DNA of 64,000 nucleotides from contig CACVBU010000532.1 in NCBI GenBank assembly GCA_902728285.1, positions 1,390,059 to 1,454,058 of the forward strand. Direction: 5' to 3'. Positions 12,121 through 23,227 of this stretch are shown here, one piece after another; position 1 is the first letter of the stretch; each line of letters starts with the position of its first letter. Source of the DNA: Clytia hemisphaerica. Taxonomy: Eukaryota; Cnidaria; Hydrozoa; Leptothecata; Clytiidae. Position numbers and translations under genes: made by a program. The notes below the pieces were generated by a model. That model was not told where the DNA came from, searched no databases, and was given only the letters and a program-made list of their open reading frames with translations.

Positions 12121-12684
12121 ATTTTCGTTTATTTCTATCTACGTAGTTTAATCAAAAGTAAAACATAAGAAATACCCTGAGTGTATACAACGTTTCGACG
12201 GTTGTCTTTTATCATGTTATAGTTTGATTAATCAACAGATATTCACATTAATTGTGAAAACCTCTAATTGATGTCTGAATTAAAGTCCAATACATTGAAG
12301 AAGTGTTTTGAAATGATGAAACTAAATCTTAGTTCCTCTTCCTGCCATCTCGAAACAATACGCCATATACCTTTTTTACCATATTTTGGCAAAATTCGCC
12401 AAATTCGCCAAATTTAATCCCCACCAAAATTTATCCACTTAAGGTAGTTTTTCTTCGTTATTCACCTGATGTCAGCAAAGCCCGAATTTTTTCAATCAAA
12501 CAGAGAAGAACAACCAATTGCAGAGATATTAAGACTTTTGGATCTTAGTTTTGGTTGATGGGAATTACTAACTGACTAGGTAATCTCTTGTGGCTTGAAC
12601 AAAATTCGCTGAAACAAACTAGAAATATTTTTTGTGATTCATCAGAATATTCCTTTTTTTTTCAAGAATAATATTACCTTCAAT
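12121..12684. other. NME5 upstream region
   Basis: AT-rich sequence 5' of NME5 (minus strand) that must contain its promoter, although I see no clear core element. It ends in CTTCAAT (12678-12684), the left target duplication of the composite transposon. Confidence 0.4.
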
Positions 12685-13960
12685 TAGGGTAGGGCGTCAA
12701 CAGCCATTTTTGGGGCAAAGTCAAAAAATTCAAGATGTAGTGTTTTTTTATGAAAATATAACCTATTGTGAGGCATTCTGCGCAATTTTTAAGGTCAGAA
12801 GTCCAAAATTGGCCGAACCCCCCCCCCCCCCCCCTGGGGGTACTGATTCGCACCACAGGCAAAAATTGGAAAAAATGGCATTTTCTGGCCTTTTCAGGCC
12901 TGTAAATTTGTCAAAACTATTTCAAATCTTATTTTTTTCATTTACTGTACTAAATTTTATGAAGAAACAACAAAATAATCATATTGGGTTGAAAATTGTG
13001 CCCATTGGAACCCTAAACGCTGCTAAACGAGCCGTTTTAAGCCAATTTTGGGTAGCAAAATGCTTTTTAAGGCCAATTTTGCAAGTTCATAAACTTTAAG
13101 CTGATAATTCACATGTCTGAAATTTTCAGAGATGGAAGTCTTCAATAAAGTCTTTAAACGAAATGAATTTCAAGTTTTTCACTTTTTTCAAAAATTCATA
13201 ATGGCGTTTTCAAAAATCGCTTTTTAGCAAAAAAAAATTATGTTTATCAAAAAATAGCATTTTTTAAGGCAAGCTTCTACAAACTGAGTTTTAAAAAATG
13301 CTGACTGAAATTGTTGCTGCAGTGATAGTATTCTGGAGATACTCCAGGAAAATCAAAATCATTTGGGTCTGGGATGCGTCTATGTCCGCCATTTTGGAAA
13401 TAAAATCCCTGCTAAGGAGCCATTTTTCAGGCAAAAACGCAAATTTGGACTGAAAAAATCTCTAAAATGACAATAGACATGGGCCCGAATTTTCTTGCAG
13501 TGATAGTATTCTGGAAAAACTGCAGGAAAATCACAGTCATCTGGGTTTTGGATTTGGTTATATCCCCCATTTTGGAATTGAAATTCCTGCTAAAACGCAA
13601 TATTTTAAGCTAAAATCCCATTTTTGACTGGAAAAATCTTAAAAATGGCAAGAGACATGAACCTAAAATTTTTTTGCAGTGATAGTCTTCTGGAAATACT
13701 CCAGGGAAATCAAAATCATTTGGGTTTAGGATTTGGGTATATCCGCCATTGTAGAATTGAAATAATGTGCTAAAACTGGCTAAAATGCAACATTTCGAGC
13801 AAAAACCCAATTTTTGACCAAAAATTGCTCTAATATGGCAATAGCCATGAACCTAAAATATTTTTGCAGTGATAGTCTTCTGGAAATACTCCAGGGGTAA
13901 AAACTATTTAGGTATAAGATGCTTCTGGGACCACAATTTTTGAATTGAAGCCAGTTTTAA
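12685..13960 (+). repeat. Left inverted arm with four ~180-bp subrepeats
   Basis: The outer part (12685-13300) pairs in reverse with 20240-20497 plus 21162-21485. The inner part holds four tandem units beginning near 13316, 13496, 13674 and 13862, each opening with GCAGTGATAGT and TTCTGGA. Each contains 'tccgccattttggaa' or similar and ends with a polar AT-rich segment. Spacing is about 178-188 bp. A C17 run followed by GGGGG lies at about 12819-12839. Confidence 0.85.
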
Positions 13961-14344
13961 AATGTATATAATATTTCAAGCAAAAATCCAATCTTTTTTT
14001 GACGGAACAAGTCTTGAGAATGGAAATGTATGTGGAAATTGAATTGTTGAGTGGAATGGGATTTATTGTTATAATTTGTTTCAACTAGTATTTCTAAATT
14101 AAAGGATTATGAATTCATATTCTTTGTTTTAAATGTAATATACAAAATATTTAGTCAATTATGATGTAGGGCATATTACGAAATAGGTCAACCTAAGGGC
14201 CAAATTTGAAAATGTGGAAATTTATGTTTATTTTTGCCAAAACTGTTTAACAGATCATTGGGCTTTGTAATGGACCAATAGTTGTTTTGAAAGTTCATAT
14301 TTTGAATCTGGTATAGGTCTACTCTTAAAACCCAAGCGTAAAAA

Positions 14345-14885
14345 AAATCTGTCGGATGGACGCTCAAATATTGGGAAAAGATAAAGATTTTCCTTTGGTA
14401 ATCACAAATTAAAACGCATTCTTATGATAAACCGTAGCATGAAGAGTATATATAAGGTGCAACATCAAATTTGAATAACTTTTTTTTATCATATTATCAT
14501 ATTCGATTTGTCCATCCGACAGATTTTTGAAATAATAAAAGTTTGAGAGGAAAGGTGTTCTGTTATTTAGTAGTTTTAAATAATTGAAATCTATCGAATT
14601 TGAGATCGCCTTAACAAATAAAAACGGGTGCAGTAGCTATAACTTGCACCATTTATTTACAAATTGCATCTTAAATTTTGTCCGTCCGACAGAAATATAG
14701 TCCTAAAACTTCAATTTAAATATAGCTGTCACCTTCTTTGTTAAATTACGACACGCTGCTGGCTTGTTGTTTTAATTGGAGTCAATACCTCACTGCACTG
14801 TATTATGAAGCTAGAACAGCTAAAGATTTATCGTAACCCTTTTCCTCGCCTTAGGAAAAAAGTAAAAGTCCATCCGACAGATTTA
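14345..14885. repeat. Left array of TCTGTCGGATGGAC motifs
   Basis: Four copies of a 14-bp motif lie about 160-190 bp apart: TCTGTCGGATGGAC near 14348, and the reverse orientation (GTCCATCCGACAGA or one-base variants) near 14510, 14683 and 14870. The copies mirror those on the far side of the transposase gene. Subterminal arrays of this kind commonly bind the element's own transposase, but that role is inferred here. Confidence 0.7.
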
Positions 14886-15055
14886 TCTCACTGCAAATAA
14901 GCATGCTATTTTTGGTATTTATCTATCACTTTCAGATAGCAAATGACAAGTATATGGCAACTGAAGTATTACGCCGTGATTTATTCGAAAAAGTTGGCTA
15001 TCCAATATAATTTTATCTCCATGTGTAGAGGGCTTTAACATCAAATGGGAGAGTC

Positions 15056-15350
15056 AATCGAATGCAAAACATTCGATCAATCGAATGCAAAACATTCGAT
15101 CAAGCCAATGCAAAACATTCGAATTTTAAATCGAATGTTTTTTTACTTTCGAATGTTTTCTATATGTTTAAAACTAAGTAGTACTTTTTTAATTCATAGT
15201 CCTTCAACATTCGATCAATCGAATGCAAAACATTCGATCAAGCCAATGCAAAACATTCGAATTTTAAATCGAATGTTTTTTTTTTACTTTCGAATGTTTT
15301 CTACGTGTTTAAAAAACTAAGTTCAACTTTTTTGATTCATAATCCTTCAA
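15056..15350 (+). repeat. Two-copy ~150-bp repeat rich in CATTCGAT, upstream of transposase
   Basis: A unit with AACATTCGATCAATCGAATG, then 'caaaacattcgatcaagccaatgcaaaacattcgaattttaaatcgaatg' style phrasing, occurs at about 15056-15200 and again at 15205-15350. The short palindrome-like CATTCGAATG and CATTCGATCAATCGAATG words recur about ten times. It ends some 50 bp before the transposase ATG at 15400, so it probably contains the promoter or its operators. Confidence 0.7.
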
Positions 15351-15399
15351 ACGTTATTTTGTTAATTCGTGCAAACTTGTGGTCAAATAGAGTGTCAAT

Positions 15400-17737
15400 A
15401 TGGGTCGACCAAAGTCAAACAAATCCAAATCCGAAATGAATAAGGAGTATTTGAAGCGCTATCGCGATAAGAATGCAGAAAAATATAAGAAAGGAGACAA
15501 CGAACGAAAAAAACTAAAATTGCGTCACATGAAGTACATAGAGCCTGGAAAGTACAAGGAACATCTGGCAAAGGACAGACACAGGAAAAAGGAATATCGG
15601 GAGAAGAAAAAACGTGATGAACAAGCGCGTGAACAAGAGGAAGCACAGCAGCAGAATGATGAAGCTTCCTCATCTTCTAGCACTCCTCCTGCTTTTCGTA
15701 CCAAGCAGTCACTGCAAAGAAGTGTCAAAAAAGTCGAGAGGCTTTTACCGAAAAGCCCTCGCAAAAAATCAGAAGTCATCAGAGGTCTCGCGAGCAAATA
15801 CATGCGCATCCAGTTCTGCAAGAAAAGGGGACGGAAAGAAAAGGTCCTTAGTGACGAACAACTTAAGTACCTTGACGATTTTTTTGAAAGACCGGATATA
15901 ACGTACACCAACCCTGGTCGGAAAGACCACGTCTATCTTGGCAAAGTAAACGGTGAGAAATTGTTTGCTCAAAAACGGTATCTACTTTGGACATTGAGAG
16001 AGGTCTTGGAGATTTTAAACGATGAAAAAAACCAACTGAAGTTCACCTTCAGACAGATGTATAAGTACATTAAAACGAAAAAACAAATTATCTTTCAAGG
16101 TGATATTCCAGATACCTCCTGCCTTTGTGAGGTGTGTGAGAATACCTGCCTCATTGCTAAAGCTTTGCTACGTATCAAAAAAGGTCATCCAACCGATCCC
16201 CACAGCATTATGGAAAAGTACTGTTGTGATGCGTCTGACATGACCTGTATTAACAGTACATGCGGAGAATGCAACGGAATCAAAATCCTGAATGGTTGGA
16301 ATGAAAACGAGAAAAGCGATGAAAGCGAAGAAAGTGACGACAGCGAAGAAAATGACGACAGCGAAGAAAGTGAAAATGAAGAAGCTACATCTAAGAAAGG
16401 TGGTTCCAAACCAACATTCATATACAAAGCGTGGGTCAGAGAAAACCATAAAATAAAGAAAACAACTGTGACAAAGGAGACTCGTGATGAGCTGTTTAAA
16501 GACTGGGAAACGTCTCTAGCTACTCTAAAGAAACACATTCATCGCAAGCGAGAACAGGTGATTCTATTATGTTACTATAGTCATTTTATGCATTCGATAT
16601 ACATCTTGTGTCAAGTGCTTGTTTAAATCAATTAATCTCAATAGTACCAAAACAATCATTAGTTAAATATACGTATTCTTTGTAATTAAAGGCTAAAAGC
16701 TAGGGATTTTCATTAACAGGTCAGAACCTGTTCCCAGTGAAGTAGTAAAGACAATACTGTCAAAGGCTTCCTCGCAAAAATTACTTAAGATGTTGTATCA
16801 AATATTAAAATATTATTTTTAGCATGCTGTATACGTGGCCATGAAGGAGAATATAGAACCTGGAACGGCAATCATCCACATTGATTACAGTGAGAGTTAT
16901 CGTAATAAGCAACAAGATGAAATCCAGAGTGCCTATTTTGGACAGACGTCTTTTAGCATTTTTACTGCATGCGCGTATTACAAGGCAGATAATTCAGACG
17001 ATCCTTTGGTGAAACGATCATTGACAATCGTTAGTGAAAGCAGCGACCATTCAAGAGTCGCCTCGATGTCGTGCGTCAAGATGGTTATTGAGGAAATTGA
17101 GAAATCGATAGCTCTTACAAAGGTGATTGCATGGAGTGATGGCATGGGGGCACAATTTCGTTCCCGCTTTGTCTTCAAAATCCTTTCTGAATATAGGCCG
17201 GATTTAGATTTAGAATGGCATTTCAATGAAGCACATCACGGGAAAGGGCCAATGGACGGAATCGGAGGTACCATTAAAAACGTCGTGTACCGTAAAGTCA
17301 AAACAAATAAGGTGATTGTAAATTCTGCAAAGGAATTCCAAGAAGCAGCCAGTAAATTTGTTCCTTCGATAACATCACTTTTCCAAACAGAAGAAATGCT
17401 AATCAAAGAGCCAGAAAATATTGAAGCCGCACCGAAAATCCCTGACACGCTCAAAATTCACAAGTGGCACAGGAAAATCCTACAAAATGGAGCTTGTAAG
17501 ATCAGTTTTTATTTTTTATCCAATGATCATCTCCCATATACAGAACAAATTTACGAAAAGTCGAAGCAACAAGACAAAAATTTGAAATGTCATCACGAGG
17601 AAAGGGAGTTTGAGTCGTTGGCATTATTGAAGAATACATGTGCCAAGTGTTTAGGTCTTTACAGCTACGAAGAGGAGAGTGAAGACTGGCTCAAATGTCC
17701 CTCCTGTATTCAGTGGTTCCATGAATCATGTTTTTGA
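15400..17737 (+). CDS. Transposase-like protein with HGKGPxDGIGG motif and PHD-like finger
   Basis: Two exons, 15400-16557 (ends CAG|GTGATT) and 16823-17737 (after TTTTTAG), join in phase 0 to give 690 residues. In order: a very basic N-terminus (about residues 1-80, MGRPKSNKSKSEMNKEYLKR) likely to bind DNA; a Cys-rich region near residues 243-290 (CLCEVCENTC, then TCGEC); an acidic Ser/Glu/Asp run; and, in exon 2, a probable RNase H-fold catalytic core. The core has HIDYSES, AWSDGMGAQFRSRF and EAHHGKGPMDGIGG, with Asp residues as candidate metal ligands. The last 40 residues form a C-x2-C...W-x-C-x2-C-x2-WFHESC half-PHD finger, truncated by the stop. An alternative small exon near 16722-16790 cannot be excluded. 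No frameshift is present, so the gene may be intact. Confidence 0.72.
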
Positions 17738-17799
17738 AAGTTTAATTTATTATGACTTCATTTATGATGGCTTAAAGCCTAGAAAAATAACTATTTATT

Positions 17800-18370
17800 A
17801 ATCTGTCGGATGGACTTCCCCAAATCTCTTCATGCATTTTTCGAACACCATGGAACACCTTTGATTTTAAAGAAATATCTTTAAAGCATCCTAAAAGTAT
17901 TAATTTTTGTTATAACAACAAAAAGTCTGACTAGTTTTTATGAAGAGGGTTGAGTATGGTGAAATATGTGCACAACTTTTTCGAGGTTAATCTGTCGGAT
18001 GGACAAATATTTTCATAGCACGATTATCAAAAATACAATCAATTCACATCAAAATAGTTTTAAGATATGAAAAAGCTCATAGTTATGATGATCTAGAACC
18101 ATAAACGACTTACTGTAAAGAATCTTGAAATTTCTGAAAATGTTTGTCCATCCGACATTTCCTTCCGACAGATTTATTCCATTTCACATTTCATAGAAAT
18201 TTTTCGATTAATATTTTCTTAAAGTAATTTTTCCTTTTTATTTTCAAAGATAAGTCATCAAGCAAATTAAAAAACTTGAAGTGATGGTGTTTTTGCATCC
18301 AAATTCGATAGAAGAATAAATTTACTGTCGAAAATAAAAAAACTAATATTTATCGAATCCTTCCGACAGA
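17800..18370. repeat. Right array of TCTGTCGGATGGAC motifs
   Basis: Copies occur near 17803 and 17990 (forward orientation), then 18146 and 18357 (reverse or partial). Two further degenerate copies, near 19520 and 19563, were pushed outward by the insertion at 18378-19365. The arrangement mirrors 14345-14885. Confidence 0.68.
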
Positions 18371-18377
18371 AAAAGTA

Positions 18378-19365
18378 CGGTTTGTGTAATTTACGATGCG
18401 CGATCCAACGATTCACGATGCACGATGCACGATCCATGCATATATTATGTTAATTATTCTAATTATGCATTTACAGGTTTTAGTAATCACATATTTTAAT
18501 TCCTTCTTTTGTATTCCTGGAAAATCAATGTAAAGTATGCGTGTATATATATTTTAACCTCAACAATCAAATCAAATTTCTTTCTCTTTTTCTATTCAAT
18601 AATTCAGAGGGTACATACGTACAATTTCCTGAATGATCAAAACATAAACTTTTTTGCCCATGCTTTGAATTGAATATCTTGTAACCTTTTTATTTAAAAA
18701 AAAAACGTTTTTCCGATTAAACCAACCAAATGCATTGGATTGAGACAGGGTTATAAACAAAAATTTACAATGTTGTGGTAAAGTAGGGAAGACGTTTTTT
18801 AATGAAGAGCGCGTGCATAAACTCACCTTTTTTGAGAAAGATCAAATTAATTAACTTGATCATCAAACAAAGAAAAAGATCAAATAAATAAAAGCACCAG
18901 TTGCAATTCAGTTGGTGAAAGGCTTTTATAAGAACATGCCAAAAGTAATAATGTAGCCAATGATTCCTTATTTACATTATTCACTGTTCTTAAAAAAATA
19001 ATGAACGTACAAAAATGAGTTTGTGTCTTAATAAATTTTTCGCGCCAAAACTTTTCTATGACGTCAAGGCTTTTTCTTTCATTTTAAAAACGAGTGAGGC
19101 ATGCGGCGAACATTTTCTTTCTCTCGTTATATCAATTTTTGTTTTTTTCTACACAGAAGATATAAGTTATTTTAATCATTCTGATTATGATAAATTATTT
19201 CCCCTTCTTTTTTAAATTTTTTTTTCGTTATTGTTATATGATGTTTGTAGCTAGCATTATGAAAACTTATTCGTGCATAATTAGAATGATTAACATAATA
19301 TATGCATGGATCGTGCATCGCGCATCGTGAATCGTTGGATCGCGCATCGTAAATTACACAAACCG
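18378..19365. mobile_element. Nested MITE-like element, 9-bp duplication (Mutator-type)
   Basis: Inverted ends of about 95 bp begin CGGTTTGTGTAATTTACGAT, with 'gcgcgatcc' and 'cacgatgcacgatccatgcat' further in. GAAAAAGTA (9 bp) flanks both sides (18369-18377 and 19366-19374). The duplication length and long inverted ends are typical of Mutator-like elements. The interior (988 bp total) has no transposase frame. It split the right motif array of the host transposon, so it is younger. Confidence 0.85.
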
Positions 19366-19559
19366 GAAAAAGTATTTGATAAATTAAAAAATTTACATAG
19401 CTCGAATTTCTGTTCTGTTTGCCTGAATCAAATCTTGCCTTAGGTACATTTCTTTAAGCAATAGTCAGAAGGGCTTGAGGATATACAATTTTTATTAAAT
19501 AAGCCTTAAACTATCGAAAGTCCATCCAACAGAAAAACGAATTTCGTAATAGGCCCTGC

Positions 19560-21485
19560 ATATCGGATGGAAATATGTAGCATTTTAACAGAGATTTCAT
19601 TTCCATAATGGTGGATGTAGACAAATCCCAGACTCAAATGATTTTGTTTTCCCAGGAGAATTCACAGAATACTAACACTTCAAAGAAATTTGGGTCCGTG
19701 TCTATTGCCATTATATAGCAGTTTTTAGTCAAAAATGGGGTTTTCGCTTGAAACGTTGCATTTAAGCAAATTTTAGGATATATTTCAATTCCATAATGGC
19801 GGATACCCTTATCTAAACCCAAAGGATTTTGATTTCCCTGGAGTATTTCCAGAAGGCTATCACTGCAAAAAGATTTTAGGTTCATGTTTATTGCCATTCC
19901 TAAGATTTTTTCAGTCAAAAATGGGATTTTTGCTTGAAATGTTGCGTTTTAGCAGGAATTTCAATTCCAAAATGGGGGATATACCCAAATGCCAAACCCA
20001 GATGACTTTGATTTTCCTGCAGTATTTCAAGAATACTATCACTGCAAGAAAATTCGGGCCCATGTCTATTGTCATTTTAGTGATTTTTTCAGTCCAAATT
20101 TGGGTTTTTGCCTGAAAAATGGCTCCTTAGCAGGGATTTTATTTCCAAAATGGCGGACATAGACGCATCCCAGACCCAAATGATTTTGATTTTCCTGGAG
20201 TATCTCCAAAATACTATCACTGTCAAAAAAATTTCAGCCAGCATTTAAACTCAGTTTGTAGAAGTTTTCATTAAAATATGCTATTTTTAGATAGATATAA
20301 TTTTTTTTTACTAAAAAGAATTTTTGAAAACACCATTATGAATTTTTAAAAAAAGTGAAAAACTTGAAATTCATTTTGTTTAAAGACTTTATTGAAGACT
20401 TCCATCTCTGAAAATTTCAGACATGTGAATTAATCAGCTTAAAGTTTACTAACTTGCAAAATTGGCCTTAAAAAGCATTTTGCTACCCAAAATTGGCTTA
20501 ACCCTTTCCGGACGCACGGGCCACTGGGTGGCCCATGAATCATGTTCCTATATGACGCACGGGCCACCGGGTGGCCCGTAGCTTTGTAAAAGATTTTAAC
20601 AGTTTTCGCGCCAAAATACAATAACATGGTTTTGAATAATGATTTTGAGATAAATTTCCCGTAACCTGCAAAAAAACGCTTTTCGATATCTTGTTTAAAA
20701 CAAGAATTATAAATTTTCAATGTTTGTTGCAAATTTACTCAGGCTAAATCTGTAAGGGAAAAATTGCTCAAAAATTTGAACAAAAAATCACTTTACTCAG
20801 ATTCTTGGAAGGCTTATGACATGAAATTTTTTTTACCCGATCAGTAATTCAATTCTCTAAATCATATTCAAAGTTCAAGGCGTAAAGCAAATGCCTTTTA
20901 CTCTATTTCTTTATTCAAAGTAAAAAATTTTGCCCTTCCGAAAAAAAATCTGCTGATTTTTCGGTCACGTGACCAGGTGTCAGCCATATTTAAAGTTTTT
21001 TTTTTGGTATTTCAAAACCCCTATTACATGTGAAAAAAATGAGGTATTACTTATAGTGATATCTTTTATCAATCACTTTCTATTGCAATTTTAGTGAAGC
21101 CAGTCAAAAATCGAATTTTTGTTTGCGTCATATAGCCGTGAAATCATGCGTCCGGAAAGGGTTAAAACGGCTCGTTTAGGGTTCCAATGGGCACAATTTT
21201 CAACCCAATATGATTATTTTGTTGTGTCTTCAAAAAATTTATTACAGCAATTGAAAAAAATAAGATTTGAAATAGTTTTGACAAATTTACAGGCCTGAAA
21301 AGGCCAGAAAATACCATTTTTTCCAATTTTAGCCTGTAGTGCGAATCAGTACCCCCAGGGGGGTTCGACCAATTTTTTACTTCTGACCTTAAAAATTGCG
21401 CAGAATGCCTTAAAATAGGTTAAATTTTCATAAAAAAACACTACATCTTGAATTTTCTGACTTTGACATTTGACGCCCCACCCTA
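19560..21485 (-). repeat. Right inverted arm of the composite transposon
   Basis: Reverse-oriented counterpart of the left arm. The four ~180-bp subrepeats occupy about 19600-20225, each now ending TATCACTGCAA or similar. The outer part follows and is interrupted at 20498-21165 by a TTAA insertion. A shorter C-run/GGGG (about 21355-21363) replaces the long C17 run of the left arm. Confidence 0.85.
20502..21161. mobile_element. piggyBac-type MITE at TTAA with recoverable empty site
   Basis: The 660-bp element begins CCCTTTCCGGACGCACGGG and ends with the inverse TGCGTCCGGAAAGGG. It is bounded by TTAA on both sides (20498-20501 and 21162-21165). The left arm carries the unoccupied target at 13037-13040 in the same inverted context (CGTTTTAAGCCAATTTTGG), which proves the insertion boundaries. 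Just inside the left end a 'gacgcacgggccac(t/c)gggtggccc' unit occurs twice. No transposase frame. Confidence 0.93.
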
Positions 21486-21492
21486 CTTCAAT

Positions 21493-22514
21493 CAAACCAA
21501 AGGATTTCAATCAGATTGCCAAACGCAACTGCATCAAATACTATTTTACTCTTAACAAAATACCACCACTGACCCCCTCGATCAAACTTTCGCTGTATTA
21601 CCCTGTACTGAAATGTAACCAGCCAAAATTTCAATTTTTCAATGTAATTCTGTTGTAACAAAATAGTCATCCTGCCTCAATTAGAATTTGATTATGATAT
21701 ATTGAAAAGATTGAAAAGATGTTCTGGTGACTCTCCGATGATTTCATAAGTTTGAAATTGATTGACAGGTGGTCAAATTCAGAAATTACAAGCAATCTTG
21801 TGAGGTTTTCTTTAAAAATTATTTTGCACTTTGAATGGAACTTAAAGCTTAAATATCCAATATTTTGGTTCGAAGGTTACGCAATTTTTGTGGTTAATCA
21901 AAAAAATAACCGCGCTTATAACTTTTAGCACCGGCTGTTTCAAAAAAAAGTGTACAACTTACAAGTTTGAAATGAAATTGTGAGAAAGCTAAAAGCAATG
22001 AATCTAATCTTTTTTCCATTTGGAAGGAAAAAGGCTGACTTTTGAGCTAACATAATTAGAAATTGCTTGACGTGTTTAAAAGTGAAAACAATTCGAAAAA
22101 AACCTCTTTTGAAAAACTGTGATTATTGAGAAAAAAGTATATGATCTTCAATGGAATCTGTTTTTATAACCAACAAGAGTCCCAAGGGCATGAATTGCAA
22201 GCGTTTACATGATAACAGACAGATCACGATTGTTTTCTAGCCCATTTTACTGCATTAAAGATCTATAGGTAGCGAATACAAAAGATGGGGCACCATTTAA
22301 TTTAAAAAAAGAAAAAAAGAGATTACTTGTTTTCTTCACCTCATAAATTCACAATTATGCATCAAACTGCTTCATTCTTTTTTAAATCAAACCAGAATTT
22401 ATTACAGAACGCTTTCTTTCTGACCAGAGGCAAGATTTGTAAACAAAAAAGCTACTGACACCATACAAAATTCCAACAGCCCATTTAATCGCTTCAATTG
22501 ATAACGATTGCTAT
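21493..22514. other. Gene-free stretch
   Basis: Right flank of the composite transposon. AT-rich, with no exon or bounded repeat recognised. Confidence 0.4.
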
Positions 22515-22517
22515 TTA

Positions 22518-22952
22518 GGGACAGAGTCCATATTCAAAGTTGCCACGCGTAACAGGAAAAGACCGTTAGTGGGTAGGTATATCCGAATGTTGAGAGTTAG
22601 CTGTGGCATTGATGACCAAAATGAAATCCCACTAAAAATTCCAAGGAAAAAATAAAAGACCGCTTACCGTAGCGCTCACTTCTTCGCTTTTTCCTTTAGC
22701 ACGCTATCCAAAATCCTTCCTAGGGGTGGTTTCAGAGTATAACATTCTTGCCTCTGGAGTTTTAAAAACAAAGGCCGTTTAAAAATTGTGATGGAATTCG
22801 AAAATGGCATACTTTGTAGCGGGCCGTTTATTTTGATTTTAGGAGGAATGGAAGACCATGAAGACCGTTAAGGAGGTGGGTAGGTAGGTATGTTTTGAAA
22901 GTAACAGTCTTTTCCAGTTACGCGTGACGACTATGAATATGGACGTCACCCC
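22518..22952. mobile_element. PIF/Harbinger-like MITE
   Basis: Ends GGGACAGAGTCCATATTC and GAATATGGACGTCACCCC are inverted copies. The match extends through 'cacgcgtaac.ggaaaagac' on both arms. TTA flanks at 22515-22517 and 22953-22955. It contains the words GTGGGTAGGTA twice. Non-coding, 435 bp. Confidence 0.8.
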
Positions 22953-23112
22953 TTAAAACGTACATGATAGTTGAGAAGTTTTTTCAAATTCTGGGACGGT
23001 TGATTTCTGGACTGTATTTTCATTTACTGTTTAAATCTCTTTGACAACAAGTTTGTTTTTATACTTAAACCAAGTTTAGATACAATGAAAAAAAAATATT
23101 CCAAGAATCTTT

Positions 23113-23113
23113 C

Positions 23114-23157
<44 letters not shown>

Positions 23158-23166
23158 TGTATTTTG

Positions 23167-23195
<29 letters not shown>
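23113..23195. repeat. (ATTT)n microsatellite
   Basis: About 20 ATTT units with one interruption (TATGTATTTTG). On the minus strand it reads (AAAT)n and begins 32 bases after the stop codon of the ORF1-like gene, where a LINE 3' tail would be expected. Confidence 0.9.
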
Positions 23196-23197
<2 letters not shown>

Positions 23198-23227
23198 GGA
23201 TTGAGGTTCAAGGCGCGCCATGGGCCT

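Larger units (their letters stand above)
12685..21485 (+). mobile_element. Composite 8.8-kb DNA transposon with long inverted arms
   Basis: The ends are TAGGGTAGGGCGTCAA and, inverted, TAGGGTGGGGCGTCAA. CTTCAAT occurs immediately outside both (12678-12684 and 21486-21492), a 7-bp duplication. Long inverted arms (12685 to about 13960, and about 19560-21485) enclose motif arrays and one two-exon transposase-like gene (15400-17737). Two later insertions are nested in the right half: 18378-19365 and 20502-21161. Without them the element is about 7.1 kb. The superfamily is not settled. The 7-bp duplication, the HGKGPxDGIGG protein motif and the PHD-like finger do not match one classical family that I can name confidently. 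Confidence 0.85.

Noticed and set aside
12710..13099. 129-residue open frame in the left transposon arm
   Set aside because: It contains a poly-Pro from the C17 run and has no counterpart frame in the right arm, so it is not conserved as protein.
15525..15911. Minus-strand frames opposite the transposase gene (up to 128 residues)
   Set aside because: They mirror the Lys/Glu-rich coding strand and give Ser/Phe/Leu-rich nonsense. The plus-strand gene explains the openness.
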